Part shown: positions 11,562-20,672 of the stretch, piece by piece
Numbering within the stretch: the stretch's first letter is position 1
Layout of the letters: every line of letters begins with the position of its first letter
NCBI GenBank assembly: GCA_030770425.1
Contig: JASJFT010000002.1
Span: forward strand, 593,994-657,993
Direction of reading: 5' to 3'
Length of the DNA stretch: 64,000 bases
Source of the DNA: Darksidea phi
Taxonomy: Eukaryota > Ascomycota > Dothideomycetes > Pleosporales > Lentitheciaceae
The notes under the pieces: model-generated
What the model saw: the letters and a program-made list of their open reading frames with translations, nothing else
Database searches by the model: none
What the model was told of the DNA's origin: nothing
Position numbers and translations under genes: made by a program

Positions 11562-12716
11562 CTAGAGCATCTTGTTGAAGGCAGGTATCAGCGTTTGCGC
11601 CAGCCAGAAGGAGAACACGAGCTTGGGCCCAGTCATCAACAGCTTGGGCGTGAGACCCTTGAAGAAGGATGTGAAACCCTCGTTGCGCATCATCTTGGAG
11701 ACGATCTTGAAGCCGCTCTCAGGATTGTCAAAGTTCCTGTTCTGGATCCTAGTCTTGATGACGTCGAGGGGAGCGGACACGATAAGGGAAGCGCTAGCGC
11801 CGGCTATTGAGGCGACGAAGTTCTGAGACCAGCTGGCAGCGTTGTAATCGGTGAGCTTGTAGAAGTATTCCTTGGCCGCAGCGGAGCCACCAAACAACTG
11901 TTACACATTAGACCATGCAATCGAGAGAGGCCGTAGGACATACCGCAAATGACCCAGGTGCGTTGCGTGCAGCCGTCCAGCCCCAGCCACGGTAGAGACC
12001 GAACCCTTCATCGGCAACGATCCTGAACAGCCCACGGCCCCTGAAGGCTTCCGGGTTCGTCTGTCGCTTGATCTTGAGAACATCCAAAGGCAAAATGATA
12101 ATTTCACCGATACCGATAATACTGCCAGCCGTGGCGTGCATTATCGCCTTTCCATTGCCCTTGCCAAATGTGCGATCGAAGCTGCCTCCGTGGTTCTTTG
12201 CGAGATAGTCCCTAACAAAGGGCTGGCCGCCGTACTTGTATACGCGTTGAAGGATCTAAGTCTCTTAGTCATAGTGCTAAAGCATGCCTGTATCATGCGT
12301 ACCTTGTAGCCTGCGGCGTACCCCAAACCTGGGAAGAGCGATAGGAAGCGACCCCCAACCGACGCGGCGGCCTTGTCTTTGAACACGACCGAGTTCAAGT
12401 GTGCGATCGAGGTGATCTAATCGAGTATGCTATCAGCGGCGAGGAGAGTTTCGGCGAGAAGCGAAAGCGTACCTTGCCCTGGTTGCTCATCAATCGCTTC
12501 GCTGTGGTGTCGACTGGGTGGAAGACCATGAGCTCCGCGATACCAGCGGATCCTAACCGCCGTTAGTTATGCGCTTTGCGAAATGCATGGCGTTCCAGTA
12601 CCTGCGCCCAAGAGTCGCGCTATTGTCGATTCCTTCTTAAACTCCTTCGCTGAGGATTGCGTTCCGGTAGCGACGCTTGCGACCTTGGCCGCAACATCTG
12701 GTACTGAGGGAGCCAT
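11562..12716 (-). CDS. GGC1: mitochondrial GTP/GDP carrier
   Basis: Five exons on the minus strand: 12716-12602, 12552-12473, 12416-12303, 12255-11944, 11897-11562; 318 aa. Three mitochondrial-carrier repeats are visible, with signature motifs PVDTTAKRLMSNQ, PLDVLKIKRQTNPE and PLDVIKTRIQNRNF. The odd second signature (LKIKRQTNPE) and the C-terminal GLTPKLLMTGPKLVFSFWLAQTLIP are characteristic of Ggc1 (yeast Yhm1). The carrier exchanges GTP for GDP across the mitochondrial inner membrane and is linked to mitochondrial iron homeostasis and mtDNA maintenance. Intron phases agree at every junction. The start is the ATG giving MAPSVPDVAAKV, a normal short N-terminus. Confidence 0.92.
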
Positions 12717-13097
12717 GTTGGATCCGATGTCGAATTAAAGGCAAGAGAAGAACAATTATATACTAGTCAGACTAAGAACACGCAATACAGAGCAGTCGGG
12801 GGTATCAATGGGCGCAACGGGGTATTGACGCTTGTTGAGCTCTCGAACAAAAAGTTTCGCGAACATCGGCGGGAGTCAGCCAAGACGCTAAAGCCATGTG
12901 CAATTTATGGGATGCAATTCCTATCTGAACCTCACCTCTCCGCTCTGCAGGGGCAGGAGAGTCTGCCAGGAACTCATTTGTATATCACGACGAAGGTGCC
13001 TCCTGGTTTCGAAGAATCTAGTTTGAGGGTCGTTTGTGTTCTTGTGTCACAGCGCGTCTCGTTCAAACCCGTCTAACTCTCTAGATCCACTCGCCAA
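12717..13097. other. intergenic, no gene seen
   Basis: Upstream of GGC1 and downstream of the broken epimerase gene. An 83-codon plus-strand ORF (12825-13076) has no family features and is not called. Confidence 0.5.
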
Positions 13098-13789
13098 CTA
13101 CTCCGGATTGTAGTATTGCCTCCAGTTGTGTTGCTCCTTGAATCCAAGCACCTCTCGGATCTTCCGATTGCTCAGAGGCGCCTCCCACTCGCCCAACTCC
13201 CTCATAATGGGCGTGTTCGGACACCACTGCTCCAGGAATTGACGCGTCGGAATGGTAGCCGTGATGGTGTCGTTGGTCGCATTAAAGACCTGAAATCCTA
13301 GGCCATCTTTCTGGATACACAGATCACATATCTGGCCAAGGTCTCTGGCGTCGATATACGACCACGCATTACGCTTGCGACACTTGGGATCGCTGATGAA
13401 TTTGGGAAAGTCACGCTCGTACTCATGAGGCTCGATGACGTTGCCTATCCGGAGAGCGTAGATATCCACTCCGAATCTTCGTGCGAATCCCCGCGCGACC
13501 CGTTCGCCACATAGCTTTGAGATGGCGTACGTGTCCATGGGATTGACGTCTGCTTCTTCGTCCAAAGGAAACGAGGTGTAGTCGAGATCGCCTTGCCCGA
13601 AGCAGACTTCGTAGGTAGTTTCACTGCTGGCGATGATGATCTTCCGTACTCCGAGCTTGCAGGCCGCTTCGATGACGTTGTATGTGGACCGAACGTTCCC
13701 GCTGTAGCACTCATTGTCTGGGACCTGTGGCTTGATAAGGCTGGGGTTAACAGAGCATTGTTTGACTGACTGACCAGCATATTCCGGGC
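13098..13789 (-). pseudogene. NAD-dependent epimerase/dehydratase, 3' part, cut by copia element
   Basis: This is the downstream portion of a gene whose 5' part lies at 20673-20945. It comprises 13789-13775 (end of the interrupted exon), a 50 bp intron 13725-13774 (donor GTCAGT, acceptor CACAG) and a final exon 13724-13098. It shows the extended-SDR hallmarks: catalytic YxxxK as TYAISK, a conserved ASSETTYE segment, and NVIEPHEYERDF, followed by a sugar-nucleotide-epimerase-like C-terminus. Counted with the 5' part and one copy of the target duplication, the gene would be 304 codons with phase kept, so no damage other than the insertion is visible. Function is lost unless the 6.9 kb element is removed; a short transcript from either half is possible. 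The original substrate is unknown. Confidence 0.87.
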
Positions 13790-13794
13790 GTGGG
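13790..13794. repeat. target-site duplication, left copy
   Basis: GTGGG directly before the left LTR; the same five bases follow the right LTR at 20673-20677. Five base pairs is the usual duplication for Ty1/copia integrases. Confidence 0.85.
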
Positions 13795-13933
13795 TCTTAG
13801 TATAGAGGAGAGAGAGTACTTGATTTATTGATCTATGTACCGAACTCAGGGCCTATATATACGCGAGGGCATAAGGCCCGTGCTCAAGCAGAGTGAATGA
13901 GGTCCTATATGTGATAGGGTTTCCTAGCTAACA
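13795..13933 (-). repeat. 3' LTR of the copia element
   Basis: This 139 bp copy is identical base for base to 20534-20672 on my reading. In element sense it begins TGTTAG and ends TAAGA rather than the usual CA. It contains a TATATATA box at about 13854-13861. Confidence 0.92.
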
Positions 13934-13934
13934 G

Positions 13935-13941
13935 CCCCCCT
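13935..13941 (-). promoter_or_regulatory. polypurine tract of the copia element
   Basis: In element sense the sequence AGGGGGG, then one C, lies directly before the 3' LTR. This is the position expected of the plus-strand primer of a retroelement. Confidence 0.65.
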
Positions 13942-13962
13942 GGACCTCATGCATGAATGCGT

Positions 13963-16900
13963 TCAGTACGAGTCTGCGGCTGCTTCTAGTAGAGCTTCTT
14001 GTGCTGTCTCTGAGATGTTATCGGGTATGCCGAAGTGCTCGTACCAATCGAACTCCCCGTCTGAATTAGACTCTTCTTCGTAATATAGGATTTCGGAAAG
14101 TATATCCTCCTCGTACTTTGTGAATGGAAGCCCCCACCATAGAAGTTCATCGAGCTCGTCCTCCGTGGGGATGTCGGGAGTGTCCGTACCTAGATGGGCG
14201 CACATTGCTACGGCGTTTGTACCCGTGTGGGACGTTAGCCCTAACATGTCTCGGAGTCGCTCGAATAGTGGAGGCGTGAGAGCTTTGGTAAACATATCAG
14301 CCAGGTTCTCTTTCCCACTAATCCACTTGATGTCAATGTCCCCGGCAAGGACAGTATCACGGATGAAGTGGTGACGTAGTTCAATGTGCTTTGTGCGCTG
14401 GTGGAACTCGGGGTTGTGTATCAGTTTGATAGCTGCTGCGTTGTCGATGTGGAGAGGTATTGTGTCGAGGGTAATGCCCACGTTGAGATCGTTGATGAAG
14501 CGTTTGATCCACAGAGCTTCTTTTACAGCGTCTCCTGCGGCCATATATTCAGCTTCACATGTAGACATTGCATTGACCGCTTGACGTTTTGATGACCAGG
14601 ATATAGGCCCTCCTGCCAGCATGAATACCCATCCCGAGGTAGATTTCCTGGTATCTGGACATCCTGCCCAGTCGGCGTCGACGTATGCGGTAAGCGTTAG
14701 TTCATTGGCTTTTGTGTACGTGATTCCGAGATCGGGTTGGCCTTTTAGATAAGCGTATGCTCTGTGGAGTCCGTCCATATGTTCTTGTGCTGGATTGGCA
14801 TTGTATCTGCCGTATAATGAGACGGCGTAGGCGAGATCCGGTCGTGTCAGTGTCGGCAGGTAATTTAATGAACCAAACTTGCCGAGATAGGTGGTCTTGA
14901 ATGTCGGTGTGGCTTGTTTTCCGGTATTTTGTAGTTTCGTACGGTGGTCACATGGTGTAGTAGTGACGGGTAATTGGCGTAACTCGTATCGATCGATGAT
15001 TCGTCTGGCATATTGGAGCTGGTGTGCCGTGAGAGTACCGTTTTGACGATCGTGATGAATGTGCATGCCTAAGTAAGTAGCTTCGGGACCATCTTCTGTA
15101 ATGTTGAAGGTCATGGCCATACGATCCTTGAAATTCTTCATGGCGTCTTCGGTAGTGCTGTATATACCGATATCGTCGACGTGAATGGACACGACTATTT
15201 GTTTATTCTCGTCGATGTATACGCAGGGGTCGTAGGCGGATAGACGAAAGCCGATATGGATTAGTTCGGCCTGTAGTCGTTTATACCATGCACGGGGAGC
15301 TTGTACAAGTCCATATAGGGCCTTGCGAAGTTTCCAAACATGCCCCTTTGGCAGGCGAACGGGTGGTGGTGGTCGTACGTATACTTCTTCGTGGAGTTCG
15401 GCGTTCAAGAAGGCAGTAGAGATGTCGATTTGTCCTCGATACCAGCCTAGATGGGCTGACAGGGCGAGAAGGATGCGGACCGAAGTAGAGCGAACTGTTG
15501 GCGCCCATGACTGGTCAAAGTCGATGCCGTGTTGTTGCATAAAACCACGTGCGACTAGGCGTGCCTTGTACCGTGCAGCTTCTCCAGTGGGCGATGGTTT
15601 TACCTTATATACCATGCGCGCTGTCAGTGCTTTTCTGCCTTTAGGAAGAACGGTAACCTCAAACACGTCCTTGTTGATCAAGCTTTGAATCTCAGCCCAG
15701 CTAGCTTTATCCCATTGTTCTGCTTCGGGCAGTGTAGTAGCCTCGAGGTATGATGTAGGCACTCGAATTGTATCAGCCATAGGTGCTTGGTGGGCAACGT
15801 TCATGGCAGTATGGTATGCCTCTTGAATATCGCTATCCAGATCGTGATCATCAATGACTATGTATGGTGCATTGGCGAGGTCGAGAAGATCCCCATCAAG
15901 GCGGTCGTCGTATGTAGCATGTTGAGTGGTCGAGTAGTGATTACTGTTGTCGAAAGCTTTGTCAGCTTCATACGAAACCGAAGCCATTGCGATGTGGTCC
16001 TCGAGCTCGAGCATATCGCTGTCTAGAACGTCGTCGTAGATACTGGGATCCTCGACGTCTTCGGAAGCGACTTCTTTGTCACGTAACCGCCAAAAATGAG
16101 GCGGCATGGCCATGGGGGGGTGTTCTACTACGCTTGAGTTGCGGACAATAATATGCTTGCTGTCATCGTTGTCGTCTTCGATTAATGTAAACGCCGATTT
16201 GAGCGCAGCAACTGATGTCCTACGGCCTGTGATGGTAACGCATGTGTTTCTTGCGAGGTATGAGGAGTTGTGTGCGTAAGATTTATCTGTAATCCTCATG
16301 CATTGGACACATGGTATGTCGCCGGAACATGTCCGTCCTGTATAAAGGCATGGTCGACAGGATCCGATTTCGGATTCGTCGTAGACGTCTTCGTTGTACG
16401 TGTACGTGCTTATTGCCTTGTTCTGCGAGTAATATCGACAGGAACGTTGCCCACTCTTAGTGCACTTGTCGCAAAAATCTTTCCGATTACACTTCATAGT
16501 CTCTTGTGTGCAGTTGGCACAGGGCTCTTTTCCGGCATCGTGGACATTGATACAGGATCGTTTGAGTTCGATACAAACGTTGCAGGGATCCTTGCCATCG
16601 CAGTGTTTTGGACGTATCTGGCCAGGCTTATCTCTTGTCCTTGGGAATCGAGAGCATGTTGTGCAGGGAATTGCCGTGGATGCCTTCTTGCAAAACCTGC
16701 GGTCCTTGCATTGCAAGGTTGTACCCTTCTCGATACATTTGTCACAGGGTCTCTTCCCGTCGCATTTCCTGTTTCGTTGTATACATGGAGAACATGCTTG
16801 TTTCCGGAAAGCTATGTCCTGGGCCGTAGCGCGAGCGCATGTGTTTCGTGCATTTATGCAGTGCCTGCATTTCTTTTGTCCGACATCTGTGATGCATACT

Positions 16901-19900
16901 TTCGCGCGTCTCATCAGACAGGGCTTGCAGATGCTAGTCTGTGTTTCTGCAGACGTTTCGTTGGAAAGGAAATCATCGTCCGGCTCAGAATCTCTTACAA
17001 GCAAGCCGTCGTGATTGTTGTGGGTTGGTTCGTATTCGCCAGGGTGTTCGTACTCTGAGTCGTATATGACCGTGCCATATTTGGCGTCGTTTTCCGTGGC
17101 GTTGGTTGCAGGTAACACTCTGGGGTCGGAGTCGACATCGTCACTGTCTGAATCGCTTCCGCTGGTGATGACTATGGGCTCTTGAACGGACACTCCTGAC
17201 CGGTTAGGGGGTGTGGTGTCTTCCGGTTGAGTTGTCCATCTGCCATCGGACTGATAGTGTATGACAGATGATGTTGTAGGACGAGTTAGGTCAGATTGGG
17301 GTTTGTAGGGCGAATGTGCAATCACCGCACGAAACCGATCATTCCCTTTACATGGGAGAGGGTCGGAATTACCATGGGAGACCTTCTTTCCTGTTGTACG
17401 AGTGAGTCGTACTCGTTTTCGTGCCTTTTCCTCCTGTTCTTCCAGACGGTTTTGACGGTGTGCCAGGTAACGAGCCTCGATTCCAGGGTATCGCGTCGGC
17501 AAAATCGGAAGGTCGTCTTCGATCGCATCGTCTTCGGATATTGATTTCTTATTGATAGCCATTGCAACGGAGTGACCGAAATGATGAGAAGTTTCGTTGT
17601 ATTGTGATGATGTCTCTTCGTCGTTGTCTGTGTCACTGTCTTCATTGGAGCTAGAGGATTCTTCTGGTGTGTCTACAGCAGGCTGTGGGTCGCGATCATT
17701 GATGTGAGAGCCGTATTGCGGATCGTCCATGCCGGCAGTGTCGTCGATCCGGCTCGGAGAAACTAGCTTAACCTGTCTCAAATCTGGATGCCAAACACGA
17801 CATTGAGACTCGTTTAGCGTAGACAGGTAATAACCTATCCATCCTCGCGGTGTGTGTAGTTTGGGTCCGTTGGTCTTCCGAAACTCTGGAGGGTAGGCCA
17901 CGTACACCCGGGCAGCCCACGCGTGTTGTTTAGAGAGATCTGGTTGCCTTTTGTATTTTAGCTCAAACGGTGTTTTCCAGCCTAGTGTCTTGCTTGGTGT
18001 GCAGTGCTTCTTCCAAATAGACTCGACAATCGCTTCGGTCCAGAGTCCTTCAGGCAGTTTGGCGTTGCGAAGAAATTCTTCAGTTCGGTTGGTTATTGCA
18101 CGTATCGTAGGGGATGTGGGCTGGGCATCTTGTATCATGGCTGCTGCTCGTTCTCGTATGATGCGATTTAATCGTTCCGCTAAGCCATTCTGATGGTGTG
18201 CATAGGGAATGGTTAGTTCCACACCAGTGCCATTCTCAGTGGTATGGTCGATTAGTATGTCCTGATCGAACTCATTGTCGAATCGAAGGCGTCGAATGAT
18301 GCACTTTTCCTCGTTGGCGATTAGCTTGAGGAGATTGATTAGGATGAGGGCAATCTGGTCCTTCGACTTGAAGAATACCGGCCAGGTCCATCGGATAGCA
18401 TCGTCTGTGACAAATAGTGCGTAGCGTTCGTCTTTCATACTGGGGATAGGGTAAGGTCCCCACGTATCGACGTGCATGAGATCCCCGATTTCCGTATACC
18501 TTCGTTTGGCCTTGTCCCTGGGGACCTTGTAGAGTGTCCGAGTAGTATAGCATATTGGGCAGGTTTCTGCAACCTTGGCCTGAATTTGTTTCTCGGTCAG
18601 GTGTAGTCCTGTAGTGACTTTGAGAGCTCGTTTCATGTTTTCCAGGCTCATGTGGCCCAATCGGCGGTGAGCTGCCCACACAGGGTCGTCGAAGTCCACA
18701 GCTGCAGCAGCGATTTGTTGATTTGGTTCTGGTGTGGGTCTGTCAATAGTGAGACGAAACATGCCCCCCTTAAACGGTGCGTGGGCAATTTCGACTCCAG
18801 CAACGAGAAAGCTCATGCCGTGGGAATCCCATGTGCCTGTAATACCGCCTCGTCGGAGAAGACATGGAATAGAGAATAAGTTACAGCGACTGTTAGGGGC
18901 ATATGCGACTTCGCGAAGCTCGAGTGTGCGTTGTACACCTGATGAGGAAGTAACTAGTATTTTGACAGTACCTCCTCCTTTTACAGTCAGATCGGAATCG
19001 TCCGCGCAGGTGCCGATAGTGATGTTGGTGGAAGTAAGATCAGTGAACAATGAACGGTCATTCACGACATGAGTGGAGGCTCCGCTGTCACATAGCCATG
19101 TATTCTTTGATAATGGTTCGATAGCGCCCATCATAGCATGTAGACTGTTCTCAGAGAACGTCATGCTAGGGCTTGTGCTAGATGTTCTACAGATACCCGT
19201 GCCTTGACCTCTTGCAGTGTTCCCGTTACCCTTCCCTGTATCGTTGACGCTTTCTAGAGCGGTGTCAGCGATGTCATAACGGGTAAGGGTATGGGACCTA
19301 CAGTCGTCGGAAAGGCGAAGAGCGTTCTGGAAGAGACCGAGATTGACATCGGCGGATGCGACAATGTGAAGAGGGGCTTCCTCGGCGGCGAGATTGCCGA
19401 TGTGGGAGGTCGTAGTGTTCTTGACTTCGTCCTTGGACTTGGCTCCGTCCTTGGGTTTGTCATTCTTGGGGCGTGGGGGTGGTTTGGGTGGGTTGGGGTT
19501 GCCGGTGGCCTCGATGGCGGCCTTCTTCTTGCGGCACTCATCTTCTTTGTGACCAGGAATAGAGCACCAGAAGCACTGGGGACGCTTGCGGCCCCCCTGA
19601 CCGTCGGGTTTGTTCTTGGTCTTGTCCTTGTTCTTGGTCTCACGTTCCTTGTCTTGTTGCTCCCATCGCTCCTGGTGATCCTCAGCCCATTGAAGAAGTT
19701 TAGTACAGAAGATGGCGTGGTGAGTGCCGTCGATAGTAGCAGCATTGTCACGGTTGTAGTAGTACTGGTCGACAAAGCCGTTGTAGCGTGGTGGTAGTCC
19801 CGCAATGATGTCGGTAATCAGCTGTCCTCGACTGTAGCTGCCGCCGGCCTCCCTGATATCCTCGTAGAGCTCGTTGTATCGAACTAGATATTCACGTGGT

Positions 19901-20445
19901 GATTTGTAGTCGACTAGTTTAACCTTACCCATGTGACGAAGGACACGGTCTAGGCGGACACCTTGGGCGGCTTGGTAGCCTCGTTGGAGATCAACCCAGC
20001 ATATGTAGGGATGGGCACGGCCTCTATCAGAGATGTTCTTCCAGACGTAATCCTCGACAGAGTACTCGAGTACGGCGAGAGCGTAACGGACGCGATTGTC
20101 GTTGTCTCGGTAGTTCTCTAAATCGAGCTTGTAGGCGGTGACCTTGATGTTGTAGTCGGTGGCGTCTGTAGCGGCGACGGGTTGAGTTCGGCGAGCGCCG
20201 GAGCGAGTAGTGACGGAGGAAGTGCTCTCGCTACTAGCTGAGACAGGAGGAGTGTCTACGGTGCCGGGGGCAAGTGGTAGTGTAGGCCGTTCAAGGACGG
20301 GTTCTGAGCCGTCAATGAAACGCCAGATTCCATGTAGGCGTGCGAGCTTTTCGATTTGCTTCTTCCATGAGTCGTAGTTCTCGGGTCCGGAGAGTTTGAC
20401 AAATTGCTTGCCAAAGAGGGTGTCGACGTTCGCAATGTTGGACAT
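13963..20445 (-). CDS. copia Gag-Pol polyprotein with internal Cys6-module array
   Basis: Single ORF of 2160 codons from the ATG at 20445 (the frame extends to a GTG at 20463). Approximate residue positions: Gag 1-285; zinc knuckle CX2CX4HX4C at 291-304; aspartic protease with DSG at 453; gag-pre-integrase HX4H...CX2C near 590-645; integrase catalytic D near 658, D near 723, E near 756; acidic linker about 930-1170; five tandem Cys6 modules 1176-1401; reverse transcriptase 1575-1830 with the catalytic VDD near 1757; RNase H 1920-2045 with acidic residues in VDADWAG, CEAEY and HIDNAA; acidic tail about 2075-2160. All catalytic residues are present, so it looks active. Ty1/copia polyproteins are normally 1300-1800 residues; the extra length lies between integrase and RT and in the tail. 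Confidence 0.95.
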   Translation of the reverse strand: MSNIANVDTLFGKQFVKLSGPENYDSWKKQIEKLARLHGIWRFIDGSEPVLERPTLPLAPGTVDTPPVSASSESTSSVTTRSGARRTQPVAATDATDYNIKVTAYKLDLENYRDNDNRVRYALAVLEYSVEDYVWKNISDRGRAHPYICWVDLQRGYQAAQGVRLDRVLRHMGKVKLVDYKSPREYLVRYNELYEDIREAGGSYSRGQLITDIIAGLPPRYNGFVDQYYYNRDNAATIDGTHHAIFCTKLLQWAEDHQERWEQQDKERETKNKDKTKNKPDGQGGRKRPQCFWCSIPGHKEDECRKKKAAIEATGNPNPPKPPPRPKNDKPKDGAKSKDEVKNTTTSHIGNLAAEEAPLHIVASADVNLGLFQNALRLSDDCRSHTLTRYDIADTALESVNDTGKGNGNTARGQGTGICRTSSTSPSMTFSENSLHAMMGAIEPLSKNTWLCDSGASTHVVNDRSLFTDLTSTNITIGTCADDSDLTVKGGGTVKILVTSSSGVQRTLELREVAYAPNSRCNLFSIPCLLRRGGITGTWDSHGMSFLVAGVEIAHAPFKGGMFRLTIDRPTPEPNQQIAAAAVDFDDPVWAAHRRLGHMSLENMKRALKVTTGLHLTEKQIQAKVAETCPICYTTRTLYKVPRDKAKRRYTEIGDLMHVDTWGPYPIPSMKDERYALFVTDDAIRWTWPVFFKSKDQIALILINLLKLIANEEKCIIRRLRFDNEFDQDILIDHTTENGTGVELTIPYAHHQNGLAERLNRIIRERAAAMIQDAQPTSPTIRAITNRTEEFLRNAKLPEGLWTEAIVESIWKKHCTPSKTLGWKTPFELKYKRQPDLSKQHAWAARVYVAYPPEFRKTNGPKLHTPRGWIGYYLSTLNESQCRVWHPDLRQVKLVSPSRIDDTAGMDDPQYGSHINDRDPQPAVDTPEESSSSNEDSDTDNDEETSSQYNETSHHFGHSVAMAINKKSISEDDAIEDDLPILPTRYPGIEARYLAHRQNRLEEQEEKARKRVRLTRTTGKKVSHGNSDPLPCKGNDRFRAVIAHSPYKPQSDLTRPTTSSVIHYQSDGRWTTQPEDTTPPNRSGVSVQEPIVITSGSDSDSDDVDSDPRVLPATNATENDAKYGTVIYDSEYEHPGEYEPTHNNHDGLLVRDSEPDDDFLSNETSAETQTSICKPCLMRRAKVCITDVGQKKCRHCINARNTCARATAQDIAFRKQACSPCIQRNRKCDGKRPCDKCIEKGTTLQCKDRRFCKKASTAIPCTTCSRFPRTRDKPGQIRPKHCDGKDPCNVCIELKRSCINVHDAGKEPCANCTQETMKCNRKDFCDKCTKSGQRSCRYYSQNKAISTYTYNEDVYDESEIGSCRPCLYTGRTCSGDIPCVQCMRITDKSYAHNSSYLARNTCVTITGRRTSVAALKSAFTLIEDDNDDSKHIIVRNSSVVEHPPMAMPPHFWRLRDKEVASEDVEDPSIYDDVLDSDMLELEDHIAMASVSYEADKAFDNSNHYSTTQHATYDDRLDGDLLDLANAPYIVIDDHDLDSDIQEAYHTAMNVAHQAPMADTIRVPTSYLEATTLPEAEQWDKASWAEIQSLINKDVFEVTVLPKGRKALTARMVYKVKPSPTGEAARYKARLVARGFMQQHGIDFDQSWAPTVRSTSVRILLALSAHLGWYRGQIDISTAFLNAELHEEVYVRPPPPVRLPKGHVWKLRKALYGLVQAPRAWYKRLQAELIHIGFRLSAYDPCVYIDENKQIVVSIHVDDIGIYSTTEDAMKNFKDRMAMTFNITEDGPEATYLGMHIHHDRQNGTLTAHQLQYARRIIDRYELRQLPVTTTPCDHRTKLQNTGKQATPTFKTTYLGKFGSLNYLPTLTRPDLAYAVSLYGRYNANPAQEHMDGLHRAYAYLKGQPDLGITYTKANELTLTAYVDADWAGCPDTRKSTSGWVFMLAGGPISWSSKRQAVNAMSTCEAEYMAAGDAVKEALWIKRFINDLNVGITLDTIPLHIDNAAAIKLIHNPEFHQRTKHIELRHHFIRDTVLAGDIDIKWISGKENLADMFTKALTPPLFERLRDMLGLTSHTGTNAVAMCAHLGTDTPDIPTEDELDELLWWGLPFTKYEEDILSEILYYEEESNSDGEFDWYEHFGIPDNISETAQEALLEAAADSY
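16240..16921 (-). other. region encoding five tandem Zn(II)2Cys6-like modules
   Basis: Within the copia ORF about 225 residues contain five units built as C-x2-C ... C-x2-C ... C. Unit 2 reads CX2CX6CX5CX2CX8C and unit 4 CX2CX6CX5CX2CX7C, both within the Zn(II)2Cys6 binuclear cluster consensus. Unit 1 is CX2CX7CX8CX2CX6C. Unit 3 has a long first loop (X17) but then CX5CX2CX6C. Unit 5 lacks a close final Cys. The repeated cores CDGKRPCDKC and CDGKDPCNVC look like duplicated copies. The array follows the integrase and an acidic linker. Fold and zinc binding are inferred from spacing alone. Confidence 0.8.
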
Positions 20446-20520
20446 CTTGAACAGTGAGTGCACTTGCGTGCTGAGAGTCGTTGCGACTGGTTAACTTCGT
20501 GTACGCAGTTTCAGCGTCTA

Positions 20521-20533
20521 GGGGCTCATAACC
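20521..20533 (-). promoter_or_regulatory. primer-binding site, initiator tRNA-Met anticodon-arm type
   Basis: The 13 bases next to the 5' LTR read, on the plus strand, ggggctcataacc. They contain the anticodon stem-loop of fungal initiator tRNA-Met (CAU anticodon). In element sense this is GGTTATGAGCCCC, closely like the Drosophila copia primer site, which pairs with an internally cleaved half-tRNA. It starts with no gap after the LTR. Confidence 0.8.
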
Positions 20534-20672
20534 TCTTAGTATAGAGGAGAGAGAGTACTTGATTTATTGATCTATGTACCGAACTCAGGGCCTATATATA
20601 CGCGAGGGCATAAGGCCCGTGCTCAAGCAGAGTGAATGAGGTCCTATATGTGATAGGGTTTCCTAGCTAACA
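20534..20672 (-). repeat. 5' LTR of the copia element
   Basis: Identical to 13795-13933. As the upstream LTR in element sense it should drive transcription. Confidence 0.92.
20593..20600 (-). promoter_or_regulatory. TATA-like box in the 5' LTR
   Basis: Alternating TATATA sequence in the middle of the 139 bp LTR, followed in element sense by GGCCC. The position suits an LTR promoter; the transcription start is not known. Confidence 0.4.

Larger units (their letters stand above)
13795..20672 (-). mobile_element. full-length Ty1/copia LTR retrotransposon, 6878 bp
   Basis: The element consists of two identical 139 bp LTRs (13795-13933 and 20534-20672), a primer-binding site next to the 5' LTR, one intact gag-pol ORF (20445-13963) and a G-run polypurine tract next to the 3' LTR. 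Domain order (integrase before reverse transcriptase) places it in Ty1/copia (Pseudoviridae). Identical LTRs, an intact ORF and a perfect target duplication point to very recent insertion. It lies antisense to the plus strand and in the same orientation as the epimerase gene it interrupts. There is no sign of repeat-induced mutation in the ORF. Confidence 0.95.

Noticed and set aside
16270..17058. 262-codon plus-strand ORF inside the copia element
   Set aside because: Its Cys/Val-rich content is the reverse reading of the Cys-rich polyprotein segment; no initiation context or family match.
19254..19805. Ser/Thr/Arg-rich ORFs on both strands over the Gag region
   Set aside because: They are out-of-frame shadows of the Gag zinc-knuckle and linker region, which is repetitive in composition.
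20521..20533. Possible tRNA-Met gene fragment
   Set aside because: Only the anticodon arm is present, with no acceptor, D or T arms; the position beside the LTR explains it as a primer-binding site.
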